From positions 16,582,001-16,646,000 of the forward strand of contig NC_088917.1 of NCBI RefSeq assembly GCF_963576675.1: DNA of 64,000 bases, in the 5' to 3' direction. The DNA is from Euphorbia lathyris (Eukaryota; Streptophyta; Magnoliopsida; Malpighiales; Euphorbiaceae). The notes beneath the pieces are model-generated. The model saw nothing but the letters and a program-made list of their open reading frames with translations, was not told the DNA's origin and did no database searches. Position numbers and translations under genes: made by a program. Shown here one piece after another: positions 55,558 through 64,000 of this stretch (position 1 is the stretch's first letter; every line of letters begins with the position of its first letter).

Positions 55558-57046
55558 AACAAAATCTTCATGAAGAAGATAATGAAAAATATATTAATGG
55601 AAAGTTATCATTATAAAAAGAAGGAGATGCATTTATAACATCTCAAACCTAATTGATGAATTACATGAAGGGTAAACACCTATAACTAAATGTTTATAAT
55701 AAACTTAAGGGTACGATGGTAAAGATAGAGGATAAGGCACATGTGGGTCATTAAATTATGGAGTAAAATAGCAAAAAGCAGGGACCAATTTAGAATTAAA
55801 CCAATCAAGGATGAAATCAGCTTGGTGCTGAAATAAAGGTGACATGGCTTGTCAAAAAGGTGACACGGTGTGTCAACCGAATTATTTTAAGCAGACTCTT
55901 TGCTCAAAGGTGACACGGCATGTCACCTGCTGACACGACGTGTCACCTACTAACACGGCGTCTCACCTGCATTTTCAGCAGTCTTCGCGTTTTCTTGGGT
56001 CGTGTCGCTAGCCTCGGGGAAATTGGTGATGTCCTTCGGTCCGATGTTGGAGATGTCCTCATCAATATGTCAGTGAAAATCCTAGAACACATAGAGTTAA
56101 ATAAATTCTTGACTCTAGTGATCGCCGAAAACTTGTTAAGGCGTAACATTTCTAAAGAAATTTCGTTCTCCACTATCATAGCGGTGAGAGGGATTTCTGC
56201 TGACATTTATAAAGGTATTGTGTTTGCATCAAGACATTTCAGACATAAAACAGCTTCGTCTGTAATTGCATTGAGCAAAACATTTGAGAGGCTGATGAGC
56301 TTCATAACAATGTTTTTATAGCCATTTGCTTCGAGCCATAGCCATATGGCCATGACTAGTAGCGACTCTGCTGGATCTCGAATCAAAAGAAACACCATTC
56401 GAGAGAAGACCTCTCTATCCATTGCGTGAAAGGCGTGAAGCTCCTCTGACGTAATTGAAGCCATTGAACTTATAGAAGAGTTATTCTAACCAGTAACTTA
56501 AAGAAGAATTATGCTACCCAAAAATTCAAAGAAGAATTATGCCAAAGATAATTGAGGTTACAGAGTATACTAAGGTGTTTATATAATCATGTTGAACTGA
56601 GAGAGTAACTTCCTGCTAAATGTACAGCTGCAAAAATGGGCAAAGTGACAAATTTTTTTACCTTATTGTTGGTAGCCACTGCTGTGTATGAGTAGACATT
56701 CCATAAATGGTATGAACAAAAGCCTGGTTAATATGGTAACATGTTTCTCCCTTATCATTTCTGTTATGAATTAATTGAATTCAGTTTTTTATAATAATAA
56801 CAACAATAATAGTGAACCTTGATAACAACCCAAATTATTCTAGAATCAGGAATAAAGGGAAAATTAATGGAAATAATGGCAAACCATTATTTCCTATAAA
56901 AGTGGGATTTATTCATTAATAATATGGAATTAATGATAATTAATGGAGGATTAATGTAGGGGTCTCTGAATCATTATCAAGGAGGACCCCAACATTGATG
57001 ATACTAACATCTCAATTAATACTGAAACCTTGACTCAATCAATACA
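55558..57046. repeat. Array unit 5, with internal deletion
   Basis: 1489 bp. LTR part ends 56064, RRM part 56065-56464. The second LTR starts at 56667 but is cut at about 57028, where ACTGAAACC joins TTGACTCAATC, removing the LTR 3' part and leader. The microhomology AAACC at the break suggests a simple deletion. Confidence 0.9.
56065..56464 (-). pseudogene. RRM-like gene 5' half, unit 5
   Basis: As in units 3 and 4, with small changes (KLISLSNVLLNAITDEAVLC). Shared TAA at 56207-56209. Confidence 0.88.
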
Positions 57047-57409
57047 AACAAGATCTTCATGAAGAAGATAATGAAAAATATATTAATGGAAAGTTACCAT
57101 TATAAAAAGAAGGAGATGCATTTATAACATCTCAAACCCAATTGATGAATTACATAAAGGGTAAACACCTATAACTAAATGTATATAATAAACTTAAGGG
57201 TACGATGGTAAAGATAGAGGATAAGGCACACGTGGGTCATTAAATTATGGAGTAAAATAGCAAAAATCAGGGACCAATTCGGAATTAAATCAATCAAGGA
57301 CGAAATCAGCTTGGTGCTGAAATAAAGGTGACATGGCTTGTCAAAAAGGTGACACGAAGTGTCAACCGAATTATTTTAAGCAGAGACTTGGCTCAAACAC
57401 TAGTACAGA

Positions 57410-57730
57410 AATGCTCACTTGTGTCGCACATCTTGTGTCGCGCTTGAAGATAAAGCGACACAACAGAGTAACTAGTATCGCGCGTTCTGTAAACGCGATA
57501 CAACTAAGTATTCTGTGTCATCACTTGTGTCATGCTTTAAAAGCGTGCGTCACAAACGAGTTACTTCTTGTATCGCCTGGTTTACAGTGTGACACAAAAG
57601 CAAGCTTGTGACGCACCTTTACCAAAGCGACACAAGAAGCGTGTTATCTTTGTGACACGTTTTTATAAAAGCGACACAAGGAGAGTGTTATCTTTGTGTC
57701 GCTCATTTTTAAAAGTGCGACACAACTAAT
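57410..57730. repeat. Left subterminal repeat array of the CACTA element
   Basis: More than ten direct and inverted copies of the word TTGTGTCGC and close variants (for example TTGTATCGC, TTGTGACGC), often paired as short hairpins such as GTGTCGCGC.GCGACACAA. Confidence 0.8.
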
Positions 57731-58224
57731 ACGAACTACTATTTGAATATAATTATTTTTTCTTCATATTTCTTAAAATATATATAAAAGAATTAAAAAA
57801 AGGATAAAAATCAAATAGCATGTACATACATATAAATTTAAAAACTTATCCCATACAAATTAATTAAAAATAAAAAAATTAATTAATTATAATAATATAT
57901 TAATTAGTATAAAACTATTAATTAATAATTGGTATAATATTAATATTAATCATAATTTTTTAAATATAAAAAAATAATTTTTTAAAAAAATATTGATTTT
58001 AAAATTAAAAAAAATTATAAACCCATGAAAGAAGAAGGATAAATAATTGGGAATTTATCTAGGTAGTTTTTTATCCAATAGATTTTCATCCTCCTTTACC
58101 CTACTTGAACCCTAATCAGACCCAAAAAATCACGATTCCTCTGTTTCTTCTTCCCCATCGACTGCCGCCACCTCCTTTCTTCCCTATACGGCCGGCCGCC
58201 TGAATTTCTTCCGCCGTGGTAAGG

Positions 58225-58542
58225 TTTGGTCATAAACTTAGAGCATATAATTTACAGAATGAAGGTCATGATACTGTTGATGCTAATATTGAACTCAGTT
58301 TAGCAGTTGATGCTCGTGAATATGGGATTGGTGCCCAGATTTTGAGGGACATAGGGGTTCGAACAATGTGGCTGATGACGAATAATCCAGCGAAGTTTAC
58401 TGGTTTGAAAGGGTATGGGTTAGCTGTGATTGGAAGAGTTCCCGTTTTGACAGCGATTACTGAAGAAAATAAGAGGTATTTGGAAACTAAACGTACTAAA
58501 ATGGGTCATATTTATGCTTTTGATATTCACAAGATTCAATGA
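58225..58542 (+). pseudogene. Captured GTP cyclohydrolase II (RibA-type) C-terminal fragment
   Basis: Translation [60 protein letters not shown] and [14 protein letters not shown] matches the C-terminal half of the GTP cyclohydrolase II domain (first step of riboflavin synthesis; in plants fused to DHBP synthase in plastid enzymes). NNPAK and TKRTKMGH are family hallmarks. The frame is open for about 106 codons to the TGA at 58540-58542, but no in-frame ATG precedes it (in-frame TGA at 58201-58203). The catalytic Zn-binding cysteines and N-terminal part are missing. A fragment, not an enzyme. Confidence 0.88.
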
Positions 58543-58867
58543 CTTGTTCTTCTTTCTTGTACATCTCTGGCCACAAATAAATCATATACTAAATGAACAG
58601 ATTTTAATATATCCAAAAAGTTATTTTTTATTTAACATTTCATAGAAGTTGTACATAGATTTTGCCAAAACGAAGAAAAAAAACCCCTCTCAAGTCTCAA
58701 TAGTGTCAAATTAATTTTTGAGTAATTGTTGTATTTTTTTCTGAGAATTGTGTTGTTCCACCAAAATAAAAATTGATACAGGGTCCATACCTGGGGTCTC
58801 ATTTGGGGAGATGAAGTTCCACACGGTCTCTAGCAATCCTTGGATGTTGAAAGGGTCAAGTCTAACC

Positions 58868-59089
58868 TTCAGTTGCTGCAATCCATGGTCTTGCCTTAGG
58901 TGGAGGGTTAGAGGTTGCAATTGTATGCATTTTTGTATCCCTTATCTTTTATACTAGATGCCTGCGTATTGATTGCTTTAGGTAACTAATAGATTTGTTA
59001 ATGTCAGGCATGCCATGCACGTATCTCAACCCCTACAGCACAATTAGGCTTGCCTGAACTTCAGCTTGGAATAATCCCTGGATTTGGAG
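58868..59089 (+). pseudogene. Captured peroxisomal multifunctional protein (MFP2/AIM1-like) exons
   Basis: Exon piece ending at 58922 reads PSVAAIHGLALGGGLEVAI. Then an intron with GT(58923)...AG(59006-59007) and an exon 59008-59089 reading [20 protein letters not shown] and GIIPGFGG, with donor GTATGC after it. The GGGLE and [10 protein letters not shown] segments are the enoyl-CoA hydratase active-site region of fatty-acid beta-oxidation multifunctional proteins. Splice phase is kept (0 then 1). The start of the first exon piece is diverged, so its left border is approximate. No other exons of this gene were found. Confidence 0.85.
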
Positions 59090-61081
59090 GTATGCTAGTG
59101 TGGTCATTAAGTTTCTTTTGTTTAGAAGGTTCTTGCATTTACATCTTTATTGTATTGTCCTATTTCTAGTGTCAAATAATATTTTTGGATCGTTATGATT
59201 CTGAATTCATGTCTTATTTTTCTCTGTTTTCCTACAGTCTAAATTATGTTGTTATATGTACTAATTACGTATTTGTTTTATTATTGCACTGCATATTCTT
59301 TTCATTTGTGGTTATGCAATCTGGGTCCCCTGAAGATAAAAATTGACAGATATGTGGATTCAGATGATTGTACAGAATGTATGCAAACATAGACATCTAT
59401 TATGATAAAAAAATGGTGAAGTCTGTTGCTCTAGCAATTAGATTGGATCCAAAATGCAGATGTGATTATTAGTTTTGAGAATCATAAACTAAGGATGAAG
59501 TGTATACTAGTACTAGAACCATTCTGTAAGATATTAATTTCTAATTTCCACTCCTTCTAATGATGGCTGTTGGTCAGATTGTCTCTGAAGTTGACCTGTG
59601 GAATTTGAGTTTGTCCCAATGGAAGAGAAGATAAGATGGATGCTAAGTTCATCTGGTAATGCGCAGGGAAAGATGAACAACAGCACTTGTAAGGAGTGAT
59701 ATTTATTTTTTCCTTTATGTTGTAGATATAATACTGGATAATGTTGTTTAGTTAATTTGAGCTGATGGATCTGAACTTCAATTTTGATCCTATTCTTGGG
59801 TTGATGTTTCTAATGTCATATGTTGGATTTGCATCATAATATTTTATATAACATCCTTTGTTGCCCATCTATAAATATTTTAATTTATGTTCTTGTCTAG
59901 TGCTATAGGAGATTTGGGGTTTTGAGCATATGGTTAGCCGATTACCTCTATTAGCTTTTGGGTTCTTTTTGAAGGATGTATGAGCTGCGTTTGCTCTTTC
60001 ACTTTGGTCTTGTGGATGTTTTTATCTTTATTTTGTATGGTGATGCCTTTTATCAGACCCCAATATTGAAAAGTGTGAAAATCTAATTGGTCTACATATA
60101 GAAAATGTCTCCTACAATCATCTGTCTCCCTTTGTTTCAGTATAGCATAATTGTTAAACGAGTTGGTGATTTTCTCATAATTGTTGTTGTAGCAGGTATA
60201 CTCTTGTTTTTGCTATACAATTTGAATAGAATTGGTTATTAATGTTTTTTCCCATCATCTTGCTATAGTAAAATCTTTTGCTTTATTTGTAATGTTACAC
60301 AACTATTTTGGGATAAGTCAACCTTAGATACAAGTAGTATTAGTTTGTTTCAGTTAAAAACAGTAAGAACAGAACGCTTTTAGGATGATCAACATAAAGT
60401 AAATTGAAGTTGCAGGCATGCATTATTTTTTGCACTAATCCCTTCTGTAGTTCTGTTTATGAATTCCAAAAAAAAATGTCTGATACATATTTTAAAACTT
60501 GCTCATGGAAATCTGTTGTATGAGCTTTCAAGGAAGAGTTAAAAAAATTCTGTTTCTAAGATATAGAGCATACTTCTCAAAGAGATCAAGTAGAAAAATC
60601 TGTTTTCTGTCTGATAAAGTCGGACAATAAACCTATCAAAGATGCCAATGATAGATTGTTTTCCTCATCTCTGAGTTTTATTATGTGCGTGTGTTAGGAC
60701 ATTCATTTCAATGTAAACAACCTGGTAAAACTTGACCAAGTTTTTGCCAGGCAGCAACTATGAAGCAATCTGGTAATCTTGACCAAGTGTTGTCCAGGCA
60801 GCAACTATGAAGCAACTATGTAAACAATCTAGTAAACTTGACCAAGTTTATTGTGTGCGTGTGTTAGGACATTCATTTCAATGACTATATATATATATTG
60901 CACTACTAATAATGCAGAGTTACCTGGAGGTACTCTTGATTCTACTCATCTGCAATATTTCTCGCAGATGAGAATGAAGAGTGAAATTTCATTTTTTAGA
61001 ACACCTATAGGTCATTCATTTCAAATGTGGTGAAAATTATGAAAGCTTCTAAGTTCTCATTACTTGGGTTTGAATTGCTAG
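59090..61081. other. CACTA interior without recognised coding sequence, with local repeats
   Basis: Intron-like T-rich DNA. At 60681-60885 GTGCGTGTGTTAGGACATTC occurs twice, flanking repeats of AACTTGACCAAGTTT and CAGGCAGCAACTATGAAGCA. A short frame near 60914-61030 (ELPGGTLDSTHLQYFSQMRM) may be another captured exon, but I do not recognise it. Confidence 0.5.
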
Positions 61082-61606
61082 GTTGCTGTATATGCTGAGT
61101 TTCGAAGAGACTGGGTCGAAGCTTTGAAGTTTTATGAAGATGCCTATAATATACTGCGAGAGGTATTTTTATATGTTTCCTTTTCCAGTCATGTTTTTAT
61201 TTTGTTCTTTTTTAATGTTGGCATATACAAGGAATTTCTCAATTTCTTATACTCGAGTTCTACAGATGAGCGGGCTGCAAATAGAATACCAGTGATTCAG
61301 CGATTGGTTGAGTTAAAAATTGTTGCTGAGCAGCTTCATTTCAAAATATCAACCTTGTTATTACACGGTGGAAAGGTACCAGAAGCTGTTTTGTGGTTCC
61401 GCCAACATGCTTTAATTAATCTTTGTAGCTAATGTTAGGTTTTTTTACTTTGCAGTCTTACTGATGAAGAGTACGTCCGTTATGCTATTACAGAAGGGAA
61501 AAAATGTCAAGATTCCTTTGAAATTATTGCTCTCCATAAAAAAGCTCATGAAACATATATAAATCTCAAAGCTCGGAGGACGGCTTCTCTTTGTGGTTTC
61601 CAGATG
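61082..61606 (+). pseudogene. Captured TRAPPC11-like exons
   Basis: Three exon pieces. 61082-61162 reads VAVYAEFRRDWVEALKFYED and AYNILRE (acceptor CTAG, donor GTATTT). One starting about 61266 reads IQRLVELKIVAEQLHFKIST and LLLHGGKVPEAVLWFRQH. One starting at 61456 (acceptor TGCAG) reads DEEYVRYAITEGKKCQDSFE and IIALHKKAHETYINLKARRT. These match, from memory, the foie-gras/TRAPPC11 subunit of the TRAPP vesicle-tethering complex. The second exon seems to hold a small frameshift near its start, and the last ends GFQM then TGA. No intact product is possible. Confidence 0.8.
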
Positions 61607-61679
61607 TGATTATAGTTCAATATTAGAGCTCCATTCAATCCAAAAAATATATATATATTTTTTTTAAAATATTAATATT

Positions 61680-61975
61680 TTGCGTCGCACGTGAGGAAGG
61701 AGCGATACAAAGTGTACCAGATTAATCAGGGAGTTTGTGTCGCGCACATTTGGAGCGCGTCACAAGAATTATCATATGTTGTGTCGCGCACTCTAAAAGC
61801 GCGTCACAAGAGTTATCGCTCTATTGTATCGCGCTTGACAAGTGCGACACAATAGATGATTAGATTGTGTCGCTCTCAAGAGCGATGCAAAGTTCTTGTG
61901 TCGCACCCCTGTTGTGTCGCACAAAAGTGCGACACAACAACATGAAAAAGTGCGACACAAGTAAGCATTTCTGTA
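61680..61975. repeat. Right subterminal repeat array of the CACTA element
   Basis: Repeated TTGTGTCGC(G)C(A/G)C and GCGCGTCACAAGA words in both orientations, mirroring the left array. Confidence 0.8.
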
Positions 61976-62140
61976 CTAGTGAAAGGTGACACGGCATGTC
62001 ACCTGCTGACACGACGTGTCACCTACTAACACGGCGTCTCACCTGCATTTTCAGCAGTCTTCGCGTTTCCTTGGGTCGTGTCGCTAGCCTCGGGGAAATT
62101 GGTGATGTCCTTCGGTCCGATGTTGGAGATGTCCTCATCA

Positions 62141-62541
62141 ATATGTCAGTGAAAATCCTAGAACACATAAGAGTTAAATAAATTCTTGACTCTAGTGATC
62201 GCCGAAAACTTGTTAAGGCGTAACATTTCTAAAGAAATTTCGTTCTCCACTATCATAGCGGTGAGAGGGATTTCTGCTCACATTTATAAAGGTATTGTGT
62301 TTGCATCAAGACATTTCAGACATAAAACAGCTTCGTCTGCAATTGCATTGAGCAAAACATTTGAGAGGCCGATGAGCTTCATAACAATGTTTTTATAGCC
62401 ATTTGCTTCGAGCCATAGCCATATGGCCATGACTAGTAGCGACTCTGCTGGATCTTGAATCAAAAGAAACACCATTCGAGAGAAGACCTCTCTATCCATT
62501 GCGTGAAAGGCGTGAAGCTCCTCTGACGTAATTGAAGCCAT
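62141..62541 (-). pseudogene. RRM-like gene 5' half, unit 6
   Basis: MASITSEELHAFHAMDREVF is open to the shared TAA, then on in frame. The extra base (CACATAAGAGTT, near 62167-62172) shifts the frame before the LTR, so the read-through seen in units 3-5 is broken here. One TSD base set ATATG follows the LTR end at 62140. Confidence 0.87.
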
Positions 62542-63490
62542 TGAACTTATAGAAGAGTTATGCTAACCAGAAACTTAAAGAAGAATTATGCTACCCAGAA
62601 ATTCAAAGAAGAATTATGCCAAAGATAATTGAGGTTACAGAGTATATTAAGGTGTTTATAAAATCATCTTGAACTGAGAGAGTAACTTCCTGCTAAATGT
62701 ACAGCTGCAAAAATGGGCAAAGTGACAAATTTTTTTACCTTATTGTTGGTAGCCACTGCTGTGTATGAGTAGACATTCCATAAATGGTATGAACAAAAGC
62801 CTGGTTAATATGGTAACATGTTTCTCCCTTATCATTTCTGTTATGAATTAATTGAATTCAGTTTTTTATAATAATAATAACAATAATAGTGAACCTTGAT
62901 AACAACCCAAATTATTCTAGAATCAGGAATAAAGGGAAAATTAATAGAAATAATGGCAAACCATTATTTCCTATAAAAGTGGGATTTATTCATTAATAAT
63001 ATGGAATTAATGATAATTAATGGAGGATTAATGCAGGGGTCTCTCAATCATTATCAAGGAGGACCCCCAACATTGATGATACTAACATCTCAATTAATAC
63101 TGAAACCCTCAAGTATAACTAAAGTAACATCAAAACCCACATTCAAGGACATTAAAAGGGATTAATGCGATTGTTACAGAATTGCATATAAATACACGAG
63201 CTTCCTGGGATCAAAGGTACACACACAATATTCTAATCCTACTCTGTGATTATAGATTATTCTCTCAAGCATATTACTGACTTAGGCATCGGAGTGTCCC
63301 CGGCCGATCCCAACGGCGCCTCACATGGAAGGGCTCCGATCAAGGATTTTTTCACAAGTTATCAATTGGTGCGGTGATCGTGGAATCCTAAGATTAATAG
63401 AATTTACACAAAAAAACATAGAATGTATGCGGAGTTTCACAAAGAACAAAACAATGGAGTCAAATCTCAAACCTTGACTCAATCAATACA

Positions 63491-64000
63491 AACAAAATCT
63501 TCATGAAGAAGATAATGAAAAATATATTAATGGAAAGTTACCATTATAAAAAGAAGGAGATGCATTTATAACATCTCAAACCTAATTGATGAATTACATA
63601 AAGGGTAAACACCTATAACTAAATGTATATAATAAACTTAAGGGTACGATGGTAAAGATAGAGGATAAGGCACATGTGGGTCATTAAATTATGGAGTAAA
63701 ATAGCAAAAATCAGGGACCAATTCGGAATTAAACCAATCAAGGACGAAATCAGCTTGGTGCTGAAATAAAGGTGACATGGCTTGTCAAAAAGGTGACACG
63801 AAGTGTCAACCGAATTATTTTAAACAGAGACTTTGCTCAAAGGTGACACGGCATGTCACCTGCTGACACGACGTGTCACCTACTAACACGGCGTCTCACC
63901 TGCATTTTCAGCAGTCTTCGCGTTTCCTTGGGTCGTGTCGCTAGCCTCGGGGAAATTGGTGATGTCCTTCGGTCCGATGTTGGAGATGTCCTCATCAATA
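63491..64000. repeat. Array unit 7, cut by the window end
   Basis: LTR part with three palindrome copies (63841-63901) running to the LTR end at 63998. The RRM part would begin at 63999. Confidence 0.9.

Larger units (their letters stand above)
57398..61981 (+). mobile_element. CACTA transposon carrying fragments of three host genes (Pack-CACTA)
   Basis: Termini CACTAGTACAGAAATGCTCA (left) and the inverted CACTAGTACAGAAATGCTTA (right) agree over about 31 of 32 bases. The 3-bp duplication AAA (57395-57397, 61982-61984) is the size typical of CACTA. Subterminal regions (57410-57730 and 61680-61975) are packed with TTGTGTCGC / GCGACACAA words in both orientations, the kind of array bound by CACTA transposases. 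No transposase is found in its 4.6 kb. Inside are exon pieces with their introns from RibA-like, multifunctional-protein-like and TRAPPC11-like genes, all on the plus strand. Confidence 0.9.
57047..63490. repeat. Array unit 6, interrupted by a CACTA element
   Basis: Unit sequence 57047-57397 and 61982-63490, about 1857 bp once the transposon and its AAA duplication are removed. RRM part 62141-62541, second LTR 62744-63364. Confidence 0.92.
41457..64000. repeat. Tandem array of seven chimeric units (LTR + RRM 5' half + promoter + second LTR)
   Basis: Unit starts, at AACA(A/T)AATC or equivalent followed by TTCATGAAGAAGA: 41457, 43251, 51851, 53694, 55558, 57047, 63491. Clean units are 1843-1864 bp. 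Order in each: about 450-500 bp of the non-autonomous LTR, ATATG, about 395 bp of RRM coding sequence (antisense), about 200 bp RRM promoter, a TGTTGG...TTATCA LTR of about 620 bp, and about 125 bp of that element's leader and gag start. The join between units (CAATCAATACAAAC to AAATCTTCATG) is the same in all, so one junction was amplified. The array continues past the window edge. Confidence 0.93.

Noticed and set aside
57333..57611. Frame of 92 codons crossing the left CACTA end
   Set aside because: It crosses the border between array unit and transposon and runs through subterminal repeats, so it is not a gene.
57410..57730. CRISPR-like array
   Set aside because: The repeats are short, irregularly spaced and in both orientations at both ends of a CACTA element, in a plant genome.

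Overview
This is an AT-rich piece of a flowering-plant (eudicot) nuclear genome dominated by transposable elements. The evidence is split plant genes with GT-AG introns (polygalacturonases), a plant-type F-box gene, Ty1/copia elements primed by initiator-Met tRNA, LINE RNase H/zf-RVT remnants, and hAT, Mutator-like and CACTA elements with their proper target-site duplications (TSDs). No tRNA, rRNA, CRISPR or prokaryotic gene was seen. The only protein-coding gene that looks intact is an F-box gene at 22770-24050 (minus).

Left third (1-24 kb): a LINE remnant (1-1080, minus); a complete but inactivated copia element (1929-6548, TSD ATATT); a broken polygalacturonase gene (6749-11210, minus) whose fourth intron holds a Mutator-like foldback element (7874-9735) that itself holds a 1335-bp solo LTR (7993-9327); a decayed Ty3/gypsy integrase with its LTR (12814-14230); a LINE tail in a CACTA-like end (about 14815-15783); a second Mutator-like MITE (15784-16150); a copia tail next to the last three exons of a second polygalacturonase (18880-19657); a LINE fragment (20735-21861); and the F-box gene.

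Middle (24-42 kb): a non-autonomous hAT element (24750-26116), then a gene for a plant RRM-like protein on the minus strand. Its 3' half lies at 26907-27347. The coding sequence is cut by a minus-strand non-autonomous LTR element (27352-41899, TSD ATATG). That element is itself cut by an 11.7-kb copia element of Sirevirus type (29653-41329, TSD CATGT), which carries gag, pol and an extra env-position ORF with its own TATA-like box. The 3' side of the copia element shows a truncated LTR, a copied 216 bp of left flank and then a complete LTR.

Right third (41.4-64 kb): a tandem array of seven chimeric units of about 1.85 kb. Each unit joins part of the non-autonomous LTR, the 5' half and promoter of the RRM gene, and an unrelated LTR with the start of its internal region. 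Later events decorated the array: a 2.6-kb solo LTR and half a copia element in unit 2, a deletion in unit 5, and in unit 6 a 4.6-kb CACTA element that captured pieces of three unrelated genes (GTP cyclohydrolase II/RibA, peroxisomal multifunctional protein, TRAPPC11). The array runs off the right edge.

Most genes here are broken. The main story is serial nesting, then amplification of a gene-transposon chimera, then capture of host gene fragments by a DNA transposon.
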